The translations under genes were made by a program, and so were the position numbers. Shown piece by piece: positions 34,696 through 42,930 of a DNA stretch of 64,000 bases (the first letter of the stretch is position 1; every line of letters starts with the position of its first letter). Below the pieces are notes generated by a model. That model did not search any database. It saw only the letters and a list, made by a program, of their open reading frames with translations, and was not told where the DNA came from. Location: assembly GCA_016716525.1 (NCBI GenBank), contig JADJWE010000009.1, positions 558,001-622,000 on the forward strand, in the 5' to 3' direction. The stretch is from Candidatus Flexicrinis affinis. GTDB taxonomy: Bacteria > Chloroflexota > Anaerolineae > Aggregatilineales > Phototrophicaceae.

Positions 34696-35937
34696 CTAGC
34701 CCGCAATCACCTCGACCGCCTTGGCGACGCCGTCTTCGGCACGAAGCGCGGCGCCGATTCTTTCGGCGGTCGCACGCATGTCCGGCGAGTTGACCGCTTG
34801 GTCGATAGCCGCTGCGAGCGCGTCGACAGTCAGGCGTCGTTTGGAAATCGGTGCGGGACCGGCGCCTAACGCGTGAACGCGCGCGCCCCAAAACGGTTGG
34901 TCGGCCGTGAACGGAACGACTACGGTCGGTTTGCCGGCCGTCAGCCCCGCCGCCGTTGTGCCCGATCCGCCGTGATGGACAACAGCGCTCATTAGCGGAA
35001 ACAGCTTGTCGTGCGGCGCTTCGTCGATGATATGGATGTGAGCCGGCGCCGAGTCGGCGCGCAAGCCACCCCAACCGCTGGCGATCACGCCGCGTTGGCC
35101 GGCCTTCTTGAGCGCGTCGATGACGGTCTGCGCGGTGCCGGCGGCGTCGGTGCCGACCATGCTGCCGAACCCGACGTAAACCGGCGCAGGGCCGGAGTCG
35201 AGGAAGCGCTCCAATTCTTCCGACGGCTGCCACGGCCGGGCGTCATCGAGCGTCCAATAGCCGGTCACGCAAATGTGATCAGGCCAGTCGGCCGGGCGCG
35301 GGACGACGTGCGTGCTGAACGCGAGAAGCTGGTTGGCGGGAGTGCCGTCAGACGTATGCGTCATCGAGTGCAGGCGCGACAGCTTGCGCAGGCCGAGGGT
35401 TTCGGCGCGCCACGTGTTGATCATGCCCATGTACGGCATGACAATCGCCCGGAAAGCGGCACCGTAGCTCAACCTGTTGAGGAATCCACCGAAGCTGCCG
35501 GTCACGATCGGCACGGGAAACTCGCGCGTCGGGGCCGTCAGTGGCAAGGGCAGGGTGAGGTAGCCGGGGATGCCGTACTTTTCAGCGAGGTGGATGCCTG
35601 CCAGCGCCTTCGGGTGATAGACGATGGCATCGGGGCGAATCTCGGCGGCCGCGTCCGACGCGTCGTGCAGCATCTTGCGCAGCATCGGCATCACCTGCTT
35701 GATGAGCGCGAGCTTGCCGCCGCCTTCCATCGCCTGCTGCCCGCTGGCGGTGTCCTTCAGCCGCAACAGATCGTCGTTGACCGGCGAGAAGGCGAGCCCG
35801 TTGCTGGTGACGAACGAGTCGAATTGGCGTGGGCCGGCCAGTGTCACAGTATGGCCAGCGGCCGTCAAGCCGCGTCCAAGCGCGACAAAGGGCTGGACAT
35901 CGCCGCGAGAGCCTGCCGTCAGAATCATGATGTTCAT
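34696..35937 (-). CDS. GT1/GT28-like glycosyltransferase (UDP-sugar, MGT/sterol type)
   Basis: A 413-residue GT-B glycosyltransferase. It starts MNIMILTAGSRGDVQPFVALGRGL, the classic start of sterol/rhamnolipid/macrolide-type glycosyltransferases. The donor-binding motif is at the end: VHHGGSGTTAAGLTAGKPTVVVPFTADQPFWGARV, with the HGGxGT signature. The acceptor is likely a lipid or small hydrophobic molecule. The gene follows the GbsR/MarR-type regulator by 30 nt in the same direction, so the regulator probably controls it. Confidence 0.87.
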   Translation of the reverse strand: MNIMILTAGSRGDVQPFVALGRGLTAAGHTVTLAGPRQFDSFVTSNGLAFSPVNDDLLRLKDTASGQQAMEGGGKLALIKQVMPMLRKMLHDASDAAAEIRPDAIVYHPKALAGIHLAEKYGIPGYLTLPLPLTAPTREFPVPIVTGSFGGFLNRLSYGAAFRAIVMPYMGMINTWRAETLGLRKLSRLHSMTHTSDGTPANQLLAFSTHVVPRPADWPDHICVTGYWTLDDARPWQPSEELERFLDSGPAPVYVGFGSMVGTDAAGTAQTVIDALKKAGQRGVIASGWGGLRADSAPAHIHIIDEAPHDKLFPLMSAVVHHGGSGTTAAGLTAGKPTVVVPFTADQPFWGARVHALGAGPAPISKRRLTVDALAAAIDQAVNSPDMRATAERIGAALRAEDGVAKAVEVIAG

Positions 35938-35967
35938 AGTGTGCCTTCCTTCGTGACACTCCGGGCG

Positions 35968-36438
35968 CTATTCGTAGCCCTTTTGGCGTTTGATGTCGTC
36001 CCAGCGGTCGAGCAGCTTGGGGAATTCAGTCTCGATGAACTGGTTGTGGTCGCGCATCAGCTCGAGTCGTTTGCGCTGTGCGTCCGGTGCGTCGTCAAGC
36101 AGGCCGAGGCCGCGCTCGGCCAACTCGCGCAGGGCGGTAACCTGATGCATGCGTGCGCGAAACGAGCGGTTCCACATGTCCGAGCTGGCGCGGAAGAAGT
36201 CGCGCCGTTCGCCGGGGATGCGGAAACGTTCGACCAAGTAGAGCTGTTGAAGCTGCCACAGCGCCGTGCTGATCGAGCTCTTAGCCGCGCCCAGTGCCTC
36301 GACGATGTCGGGCATAGATTGGTGTGGCGGGTCGCAGATGAGAAGAAAGCCGATGATTCGGCCGGCCATGCGGGTCAACCCGACCGACTCGAAGTACATG
36401 CCGAATTCTTCAATGAGTTGGAGTGCGTTGTCGTCCAT
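35968..36438 (-). CDS. GbsR/MarR-type transcriptional regulator
   Basis: A 156-residue winged-helix regulator. The DNA-binding part contains MAGRIIGFLLICDPPHQSMPDIVEALGAAKSSISTALWQLQQLYLVERF, typical of the GbsR branch of the MarR superfamily. A long C-terminal helical region (RHQV..RELAERGLGLLDDAP) serves dimerisation. The ATG at 36438 begins exactly where transcription from the adjoining promoter is expected, so its mRNA may be leaderless. A dyad overlaps the -35 box, suggesting self-repression. The glycosyltransferase gene follows. Confidence 0.85.
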   Translation of the reverse strand: MDDNALQLIEEFGMYFESVGLTRMAGRIIGFLLICDPPHQSMPDIVEALGAAKSSISTALWQLQQLYLVERFRIPGERRDFFRASSDMWNRSFRARMHQVTALRELAERGLGLLDDAPDAQRKRLELMRDHNQFIETEFPKLLDRWDDIKRQKGYE

Positions 36439-36444
36439 AGTGAG

Positions 36445-36482
36445 AGGATATGGCGTTCTGTATGTTCTGTCAACACCGAACA
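36445..36482 (-). promoter_or_regulatory. Promoter and dyad operator of the GbsR/MarR-type gene
   Basis: On the minus strand TTGACA (36468-36473) and TATCCT (36445-36450) are 17 nt apart. A dyad of TGTTC-N-GT and AC-N-GAACA half-sites (36463-36482) covers the -35 box. The -10 box ends only 6 bp before the ATG at 36438, which predicts a leaderless transcript. Confidence 0.7.
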
Positions 36483-36494
36483 AAAGGAACTAAG

Positions 36495-36550
36495 TTGTCA
36501 GGAATCAGGATTCAGTTGTCAGGAATCAGACGTCAGTAGACAGGGTTCAG
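36495..36550. repeat. Degenerate TCAGGA/TCAGT short-repeat tract (inverted partner at 36683-36716)
   Basis: Units such as GTCAGGAATCAG, GATTCAGTT and GACGTCAGTAGACAG repeat here, and the reverse-complement type (TGACAACTGACAACTGAATC) occurs at 36683-36716. The pair flanks a 130-bp segment that holds a terminator and nothing else recognisable. Confidence 0.6.
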
Positions 36551-36610
36551 GGAGCAGCTGGCGGGAAGAGCGTGCAGAATTTCGGACGATGAGGGCAGGT
36601 GGGAACAGAA

Positions 36611-36637
36611 AAGCGGAGGGGAAGTCCCACTCCGCTT
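36611..36637 (-). terminator. Intrinsic terminator of the zinc-ribbon gene
   Basis: Read on the minus strand, AAGCGGAG pairs with CTCCGCTT around a loop, with TTTTCTG following. It lies 90 bp past the zinc-ribbon gene and upstream of the regulator promoter. Confidence 0.65.
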
Positions 36638-36724
36638 GTGAGCGCGATCAATATCTGCAGTCAGACTGGCGGTATCTGGTTGCTGATCCCTGACAACTGA
36701 CAACTGAATCCTGTTCACTTCGTC

Positions 36725-37084
36725 CTAGTCGAAAATGTCGAAAATCTCGCCGAGGAACGACTTGCGCTTCTTGTACGGGCGGCGTTCGTCACGATAGTCA
36801 CGCGGATCGGTGCGGTGATCATCATAGTCGAAGCGGCGCATATTGCGACTCGTGTCACCGTGATCGCTGTCTAGATAGTAGTCGTCGCGCTTGGCCTTCG
36901 ACTGTGCGACGTGACGCGGGTCGGCATCAAAGTCGACCGCACCATACATCTTGGCTTCGCGTTCGATGAGTTTCTCGAGTTCGCCGCGATCCAGCCAGAT
37001 TCCGCGACACTTCGGGCAGTAGTCGATCTCGATGCCGGCACGGTCGCTAATTACCAAGGTCGTTCCGTCAACAGGGCATTCCAC
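36725..37084 (-). CDS. TFIIB-type zinc-ribbon protein
   Basis: A 119-residue protein with one zinc ribbon. The first Cys is in ECPVDGTTL and the second pair is in IDYCPKCRGIWLDRGELEKLIERE, the signature of the zf-TFIIB family. Cys spacing fits C-x(n)-C-x2-C with only a single N-terminal cysteine visible, so a fourth ligand may be Asp, His or absent. The rest is a charged, disordered tail rich in Asp, Arg and Tyr. I choose the GTG at 37084 because GGAGA lies 9 nt upstream and the sequence before it lacks family similarity. The function of this family is unknown. Confidence 0.75.
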   Translation of the reverse strand: MECPVDGTTLVISDRAGIEIDYCPKCRGIWLDRGELEKLIEREAKMYGAVDFDADPRHVAQSKAKRDDYYLDSDHGDTSRNMRRFDYDDHRTDPRDYRDERRPYKKRKSFLGEIFDIFD

Positions 37085-37167
37085 AGTACGCTCTCCACAA
37101 CTCTGTTTGGCGGTAGACAGCCATGATACGAATCGAACCCGTATTGGCACGCCCCAATGGTTGGGGA

Positions 37168-37293
37168 TCACACCAACTGCGGGAAAATGTCGTGCAGCGT
37201 CGGGTAGAGCGTACGATAGACGGGATACAGATCGGCGCAGCGGGCGCGATCCTGACGGGGATGTCTGTCACGTCTGCGATTCTGTGGCGCGAT
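37168..37293 (-). pseudogene. Decayed fragment of xylulokinase 3' end
   Basis: The region reads DRARCADLYPVYRTLYPTLHD... and ends IFPQLV-stop, matching the last about 28 residues of the intact xylulokinase at 37830-39314 almost exactly. About 88 bp (37165-37252) align to 37827-37914 with only a few mismatches. A second block (about 37254-37290) matches xylB near 38049-38090 (IADVxDIPV), so an internal stretch has been deleted. There is no start codon or ribosome-binding site. It must come from a partial duplication. Confidence 0.8.
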
Positions 37294-37308
37294 GGACAAC
37301 CACGTTCA

Positions 37309-37683
37309 TCAGCGGTCAACGGGTTCCATATAGAGTCGCCCACTGACAATTCGGTCGTTACGCACCTCAAAGAGGGTCACGCCACGCAGATGAAAGGGGG
37401 ATTCATCTCGACGTGTCCCCTGCCAATCCCACTCGGCCCAAACCACGTGGGCGTCCGATATGGCGCGTACGAGTATGGCTGAGAAGTCTGGGATGCTGTC
37501 GAAAATGCCGGACCAGTTCTTCCGAACCTGATTTCGACCCGAAAACTGCAGGCCGGGATGTGCCGGATGTTCGCTCTGATAGTTGAGATCGACACAATCC
37601 AAGAACGCTTCGAGGTCGTGTTGGTTCATGGCTGCGTGAAGCCGCTGCAGGACAATTAGCGGCGCTTGAGGTCGATCAGACAT
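37309..37683 (-). CDS. SnoaL/NTF2-like small protein
   Basis: A 124-residue cone-shaped NTF2-fold protein. The hallmarks are VLQRLHAAMNQHDLEAFLDCVDLNYQSEHPAHPG, FSGRNQVRKNWSGIFDSIPDFSA and HVVWAEWDWQGTRRDESPFHLRGVTLFEVRNDRIVSGRLY. Members are cyclases, isomerases or simple ligand binders, so no reaction is assigned. It lies between the xylB remnant and xylB and may have arrived with, or been moved by, the duplication event. Confidence 0.8.
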   Translation of the reverse strand: MSDRPQAPLIVLQRLHAAMNQHDLEAFLDCVDLNYQSEHPAHPGLQFSGRNQVRKNWSGIFDSIPDFSAILVRAISDAHVVWAEWDWQGTRRDESPFHLRGVTLFEVRNDRIVSGRLYMEPVDR

Positions 37684-37829
37684 CCTATCTCGCTCCGCAC
37701 TCTACACGACAGACAACCTGGCCCCAGTTCGCCGCGATTGCGACTCATAGGGCCCCCAATTCCGAGTCTTGCATCCAACACTGAGGACAGTTTTGCCGTC
37801 CACGCTAGGTGAGCCGAACTGGCTGAGGA

Positions 37830-39314
37830 TCACACCAACTGCGGGAAAATGTCGTGCAGTGTTGGGTAAAGCGTACGATAGACCGGATACAGATCGGCGT
37901 AGCGTGCGCGGTCGTCGCTGACCTCAGTCCCCTCGCCTTTGCCGATCCAGACGTCGCACGCCTCGGCTACCGTGCCGAACCAACCAGCGCCGACCATCGC
38001 AAGAATGCCTGCGCCGAGCGCGCTGCCTTCCGAGGTCGGCGCTGTCTCGACGGGAATGTCCAGCACGTCGGCGATGATCTGCCGCCACAGCGCCCCGCGT
38101 GACCCACCGCCCGCAAGCCGCACGACTTCCGGCATCGGAACGCCGCCGTCGCGCATCAGCGAGAGCGAGTCGTTCAGGCCGAACGCGACGCCTTCGAGCA
38201 CGGCGCGGGTCATGTGACCGCGTGTGTGGCGTGCAGTCAGCCCGATGAACGCGCCACGCGCCAGCGGATCAGGATGCGGCGTGCGCTCGCCGGAGAGGTA
38301 GGGCAGGAAGAGCAGGCCGTCACTGCCGGCTGGCACGCTTTCGGCCTCTGCGAGCAGCGACTCGAATCGCACGTTGGGCGCGAGCGTATCACGGTACCAC
38401 TGCAGCGCGCCGGCGGCGCTCAGCATCACGCCCATCCAATGCCACAGGCCGGGAACGGCGTGACAGAACGCGTGAATACTGCCGTTCGGCTCATAGATGT
38501 AGTGTTCGAGTGGCGCGAAGACCACGCCGGAAGTCCCCACTGTCACGCTGACGAGGCCGGGTGCGGTCAGCCCCATGCCGATGGCTGCCGCGGCTTGGTC
38601 TCCCGCGCCGGCGACGACGGGGGTCCCTTTGACGAGGCCGGTTGCCTTGCTTGCCGCTGCCGTTACACGACCGGTGACTTCCGGCCCTTCATAGAGCTTC
38701 GGAAGCCACTCCGCCTTGATCGCTAATTTGTCGACGACCTTGGTCGACCACGCGCGGGCGCCGACGTCCAGCAAGCTCGTGCCGCTGGCGTCGGACGTGT
38801 CGGTCGCGTACTCGCCCGTCAGGCGGAAGCGGATGTAGTCCTTAGGCAGCAGCATGTGGGCGACGCGGCGGTAGACCCCCGGCTCGTTGCGGCGCACCCA
38901 CAGCAGTTTCGGCGCGGTGAAGCCGGTTAGCACGCGGCTCCCGGTGATACGAATGACCTCGACTGGCCCGATCGCCTCGGTGATCTGATCGCACTGGGCT
39001 TGGGTGCGCTGATCGTTCCACAAGATCGACGGTCGCAGCACTTTGCCGGCGCTGTCGAGGATGACGAGTCCGTGCATCTGGCCGGTGACGCCGATTGCTT
39101 TGATCGCGGCAGGGTCGATTGCCGTATCGACAATCACCGAGCGGATCGCTTCGCTGATGCCATCCCACCAGTCGTCCGGGTTTTGTTCGCTCCACAACGG
39201 GTGCGGTGTCGAGACCGATTGGCCGACGGTGTGCGACGCGATGACCCGCCCGTCGCCAAGCAGGAGCGCCTTCGCGCCGGTGGTGCTGATATCGATGCCG
39301 AGGACGTAGTCCAT
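37830..39314 (-). CDS. xylB: Xylulokinase
   Basis: A 494-residue FGGY-family carbohydrate kinase that should phosphorylate D-xylulose to xylulose-5-phosphate. The N-terminal ATP-binding motif is GIDISTTGAKALL, the substrate aspartate region is GVTGQMHGLVILDSAGKVLRPSILWNDQRT, and the second FGGY motif includes VVAGAGDQAAAAIGMGL and LAGGGSRGALWRQIIADVL. I use the ATG at 39314 since the family starts there. Xylose isomerase is not in the window. A broken copy of its 3' end lies 540 bp downstream, beyond the SnoaL gene. Confidence 0.9.
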   Translation of the reverse strand: MDYVLGIDISTTGAKALLLGDGRVIASHTVGQSVSTPHPLWSEQNPDDWWDGISEAIRSVIVDTAIDPAAIKAIGVTGQMHGLVILDSAGKVLRPSILWNDQRTQAQCDQITEAIGPVEVIRITGSRVLTGFTAPKLLWVRRNEPGVYRRVAHMLLPKDYIRFRLTGEYATDTSDASGTSLLDVGARAWSTKVVDKLAIKAEWLPKLYEGPEVTGRVTAAASKATGLVKGTPVVAGAGDQAAAAIGMGLTAPGLVSVTVGTSGVVFAPLEHYIYEPNGSIHAFCHAVPGLWHWMGVMLSAAGALQWYRDTLAPNVRFESLLAEAESVPAGSDGLLFLPYLSGERTPHPDPLARGAFIGLTARHTRGHMTRAVLEGVAFGLNDSLSLMRDGGVPMPEVVRLAGGGSRGALWRQIIADVLDIPVETAPTSEGSALGAGILAMVGAGWFGTVAEACDVWIGKGEGTEVSDDRARYADLYPVYRTLYPTLHDIFPQLV

Positions 39315-39545
39315 GTTTGAGCAATTCCTAGCGCTTACGCTGAGTAGAAGCACACCTGCAATTGTAACGCGGGCCGGGCGTGGCGATGGGCCCAAACCAT
39401 TCAGAATATGCAGTTTGCAGCCCCTACTTCCGCGTACGAGGACCTTTGGGGGGTGCTCGCGGAAGGGGGATCTCCGTACTGAGCGGCACAGCAGCGCCCC
39501 GTTGCGGTAGGCGGCGGGGGCGGATTGACGTGATGAGCAGGTGCG

Positions 39546-40580
39546 CTAGTCGAGCAGCACTTCACGCCGCTCGCGAGATGATTGATACATCGCAAGCACC
39601 AACCTGAGCGACCGCCGTGCTTCACGCCCGTGGGTAGCCGGCTGCCGACCTTCGCGGATCGCGTGGGCCATCTCCAGAATCTGCTCGCGGTGGCTGTAAC
39701 CGTAAACGCTTGGCGGATCCACTTCTTCGCGGCGCAATAACTCGCGCTCGTGTTCGAGTTCGCCAGCGACCTTCCAGAATACCTTTCGGTTGAGCGCAGT
39801 CCCGCCTACTTTCACCGATCCGCGCTCTCCAAACAGCGCGACCGAGCCTTCAAGGTTCTCAGGATAGGTCAGTGTCGATCCCTCGATCGTCGCGATCGCA
39901 CCATTCTTGAAACGCAGTACGGAGACGCCGACGTCTTCTGCTTCCATACGGTGTGCCATCGTGTCGCTATAGGTGAAGACGGACTCGACATCGCCGAGAA
40001 ACCATTGCAGCGCGTCGATGTGGTGGATCGATTGATTCATCAGCGCGCCGCCGTCCAGTGCCCAGGTTCCGTGCCAGTCGTCCTCGTAGTATTCCTGCGG
40101 GCGGAACCAGCGGACGGTCGCGCTGCCTAAGTACAGCTTGCCCAATTGACCGCTGTCGACCAGAGCGCGCAGCTCGCGCATCGGCGGATTAAAGCGGTTT
40201 TGCAGTACGACGCCTAACGTTACGCCATTCTGTTCGCACGTCTCGATCAGTTCGTCAGCATCTTCAAGGCGCAGCGCGATCGGTTTCTCGACCAGTACGT
40301 GCTTACCCGCCTTGGCAGCGGCAATGCCGATCTTCGCGTGAAGCCCGGACGGAACCGCAACTGTCACGACATCTATGTTGGGGTCTTCGACCATTCGGAG
40401 ATAGTCCGTGTACGGCTTCCCTCCGTAAGTATCGATGTAGTGTTTCGCGCGCGCCTCCTTGACGTCACATGCCGCGACAATGGAGATGGCATCGTCCTCG
40501 GGAATGTCTCGTATTGCCTGTGCGTGGCGCGGGGCAATTCGCCCGCAGCCAACAATGCCGAACCGGAGCGGCTTGGTCAT
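39546..40580 (-). CDS. Gfo/Idh/MocA oxidoreductase (WbpB/WlbA-like 3-dehydrogenase)
   Basis: A 344-residue NAD(P)-dependent sugar dehydrogenase. The Rossmann motif is GIVGCGRIAPRHAQAI, and the EKP motif is in GKHVLVEKPIALR. In operons with a DegT aminotransferase and a left-handed-beta-helix acetyltransferase, this is usually UDP-N-acetylglucosaminuronate 3-dehydrogenase (WbpB/WlbA), which makes a 3-keto intermediate for WbpE. It overlaps the preceding glycosyltransferase gene by 4 nt and is the last gene of the operon. The assignment to this exact sugar is from context. Confidence 0.8.
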   Translation of the reverse strand: MTKPLRFGIVGCGRIAPRHAQAIRDIPEDDAISIVAACDVKEARAKHYIDTYGGKPYTDYLRMVEDPNIDVVTVAVPSGLHAKIGIAAAKAGKHVLVEKPIALRLEDADELIETCEQNGVTLGVVLQNRFNPPMRELRALVDSGQLGKLYLGSATVRWFRPQEYYEDDWHGTWALDGGALMNQSIHHIDALQWFLGDVESVFTYSDTMAHRMEAEDVGVSVLRFKNGAIATIEGSTLTYPENLEGSVALFGERGSVKVGGTALNRKVFWKVAGELEHERELLRREEVDPPSVYGYSHREQILEMAHAIREGRQPATHGREARRSLRLVLAMYQSSRERREVLLD

Positions 40581-41803
40581 GACGGTACCACCTGTTCCAT
40601 GATTGCGAGGTAACGTGAAGTGACAGCATCGGGTGATAGGTTCTGTACCGCAAAGGCACGGCCGTCTTCGCTCATACGGTTGCGTTCATCCGGACTCGCT
40701 TGCAGTCTACGAATTGCGGCGATGAACTCTTCATGCCCGCCAACGGGGACCGCGATGCCGCCCCCTGCTGCATCAAGCAGCTCGGCTCCCTCGCCCCGAA
40801 TTGCAGCGACAACCGGAACGCCGGCTGCGAACGATTCGTACATCTTGGCGGGACGCGTCCCGTCCGCCAGAGAGCTATCCGCCAGCGAAATCATCGAAAC
40901 ATCTCCGGCAGCCCAAACGTCAGGCACCTGTGAATGTGGCAGCAGGCCAAGCAGCTTGACATTGTCAAGTTTCCGCAAGGCGACCTGCTCGGCCAAGCGA
41001 CCGGCCTGAGAACCGCCGCCTGCGAATGCGAACGTGACATCCGGCAGGGCGGCAGCGGCCCCCAGAATAACCTCGAAATCGTAAGTCAGGCTCATGTTAC
41101 CGACGTGAACGGCAGTGAACCGATCTGGCGGCAAACCGAGCGATGTTCGCGCGGCGAGCCGTTGCTCCGGCCCTGCCGGTTTGAACGCTTCGAGATCGAC
41201 GGCGTTGGCGATCAGCGAGACGCGATCTGCTCGGCGGTGAACTTTGAGAATGCCGTCCACGACGCCCTGCGTCATTCCAACAATATGGGCCGAGTCGTTG
41301 TAGGCCCATCGTTCGACGCGCCACGCCATTCTGACAAACACGCTGTCCGCCTTAAGCATGCCTGTTGCGACGGCCGATTCCGGCCACAAGTCGCTGACGT
41401 TCAGGACGACCGGCGCACGCTTGATTCGGCGCAGCCAACCGGTCGCGATCGTTACGAACAGCGGATGCGACTCGACCAGCAAGACATCCGGACGCTTGAG
41501 AAACGTGCCGCGCAGCGCGAGCGTCACCATGAAGCTCAACTGGTTGGCAATACGGGCGCGGGCGCGTTTGCTCGGTGATGTATACAGCCAGACCCTCTTG
41601 ACAGACACTCCGTCGATGGTTTCGCTGTATGCGAATCGGCCGCGGTAGGGCGGATTGATCACACCATCGGGATAGTTGGGCATGGCAGTCACAACGGTGA
41701 CGTCGTGCCCTTGTGCGACGAGCATCCGCGCGAGACGGCTGAGCCGGACAGGTGCGGCACCGACTTCCGGCGGGTAGTACTGCGTGACGATCCAGATTCG
41801 CAT
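40577..41803 (-). CDS. GT4 family glycosyltransferase (WbuB-like)
   Basis: A 408-residue retaining GT-B enzyme. It starts MRIWIVTQYYPPEVGAAPVRLSRLARMLVAQGHDVTVVTAMPNYP, which is characteristic of WbuB/WcaI-type glycosyltransferases that build surface polysaccharides. The donor-site region YESFAAGVPVVAAIRGEGAELLDAAGGGIAVPVG has the conserved E-x7-E pattern. It likely adds an aminosugar, perhaps the one made by the neighbouring genes, to a lipid carrier. Both neighbours in the operon are tightly packed, with a 5-nt gap upstream and a 4-nt overlap downstream. Confidence 0.87.
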   Translation of the reverse strand: MRIWIVTQYYPPEVGAAPVRLSRLARMLVAQGHDVTVVTAMPNYPDGVINPPYRGRFAYSETIDGVSVKRVWLYTSPSKRARARIANQLSFMVTLALRGTFLKRPDVLLVESHPLFVTIATGWLRRIKRAPVVLNVSDLWPESAVATGMLKADSVFVRMAWRVERWAYNDSAHIVGMTQGVVDGILKVHRRADRVSLIANAVDLEAFKPAGPEQRLAARTSLGLPPDRFTAVHVGNMSLTYDFEVILGAAAALPDVTFAFAGGGSQAGRLAEQVALRKLDNVKLLGLLPHSQVPDVWAAGDVSMISLADSSLADGTRPAKMYESFAAGVPVVAAIRGEGAELLDAAGGGIAVPVGGHEEFIAAIRRLQASPDERNRMSEDGRAFAVQNLSPDAVTSRYLAIMEQVVPS

Positions 41804-41808
41804 CGCCG

Positions 41809-42930
41809 CTAACCGACCGCTTCACCAAGCGATTCAAGCAGCGCAGAGACCACCGAGTCGCGTTGTTCGGCGGTCATCTCGGGATATAGGGGGAGGCTGA
41901 CGATGGATGTCGCTGCGCGCTCGGTGATGGGGAAGTCGCCCAAATGGCCGCCAGCAAACGCCGTCGCGGGTTGGAGATGCAGTGGAACGGGGTAGTGGAC
42001 GCCCGCGCCAATGCCGCGCTTCTTCAGCCCATCCAGTATCGCGTCGCGGTCGCCGTCGACCGAGATGACGTATAAGTGATACGCATGAGCGTTTGGATCG
42101 TCCACAATCGGGGTGCGGACTCCAGCTATGCCGGCGAGAGCGCGATCGTAGAAGGCGGCATGCTCACGCCTCGCCGCCGTCCACGACTCCAGGTGCGGCA
42201 GCTTTGCGCCCAGTATTGCCGCCTGCAGCGCATCCAGGCGCTCGCCGTAGCCCATGATGTCATGCTCGTACTTGGTGCTGCGGCCGTGATCTCTCAGTTT
42301 AGCGATCTGATCGGCAAGTGAGTTGTCATTGGTGCACACCGCTCCGCCGTCCCCAAACGCGCCCAGATTCTTGCCCGGATAGAAGCTGAAACATGCGGCG
42401 TGGCCCCACGAACCGGCGCGTTTTCCGGCGCGCTCGGCGCCATGCGCTTGCGCCGCGTCTTCGATCACCCAGAGGCCATAACGCTGGGCGATATCCAAGA
42501 TCGCGTCCATGTCGGCAAGCTGGCCGTACAAGTGAACCGGCACAATCGCCTTCGTGCGTGGCGTGATTGCGGCCTCGATCAGAGCCGGGTCAAGGTTAAA
42601 CGTCACAGGGTCAATATCGACAAACACCGGCGTCGCGCCGAGCGAAACAATGGGTTCGATTGTGGCGATAAAGGTGTGCGGCGTTGTTATGACTTCGTGG
42701 CCGGGGCCAATTCCGAGCGCTTTCATCACGAGGTACAGTGCGGCGGTCCCGCTTGCGATACCGACACAGCGCTGCGTCTTCTGAAATCGAGCAAAGGCGT
42801 CTTCGAATGCGCGCACCTCTGGCCCGCCGATGAAGGCTGTGCTATCGATGACTCGCGCAATAGCCGTGTCGATTTCGTCACGATGGGCGAGATAGTTGGC
42901 TCTCAGATCGACCAGAGGAATGGTCTTCAT
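41809..42930 (-). CDS. DegT/DnrJ/EryC1/StrS sugar aminotransferase (WbpE/WlbC-like)
   Basis: A 373-residue PLP-dependent aminotransferase acting on a nucleotide-keto-sugar. The Schiff-base lysine lies in FSFYPGKNLGAFGDGGAVCTND, and EVITTPHTFIATIEPIVSLGATPVFVDIDP and VIEDAAQAHGA are the other typical motifs. In the WbpB/D/E pathway this enzyme converts the 3-keto sugar to the 3-amino sugar. The acetyltransferase gene overlaps its start by 4 nt, which supports that pathway. Confidence 0.87.
   Translation of the reverse strand: MKTIPLVDLRANYLAHRDEIDTAIARVIDSTAFIGGPEVRAFEDAFARFQKTQRCVGIASGTAALYLVMKALGIGPGHEVITTPHTFIATIEPIVSLGATPVFVDIDPVTFNLDPALIEAAITPRTKAIVPVHLYGQLADMDAILDIAQRYGLWVIEDAAQAHGAERAGKRAGSWGHAACFSFYPGKNLGAFGDGGAVCTNDNSLADQIAKLRDHGRSTKYEHDIMGYGERLDALQAAILGAKLPHLESWTAARREHAAFYDRALAGIAGVRTPIVDDPNAHAYHLYVISVDGDRDAILDGLKKRGIGAGVHYPVPLHLQPATAFAGGHLGDFPITERAATSIVSLPLYPEMTAEQRDSVVSALLESLGEAVG

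Noticed and set aside
37110..37145. tRNA-like GGTTCGATTC string on the minus strand
   Set aside because: The T-loop string is present but the flanking stem does not pair properly and no anticodon or acceptor stem can be built.
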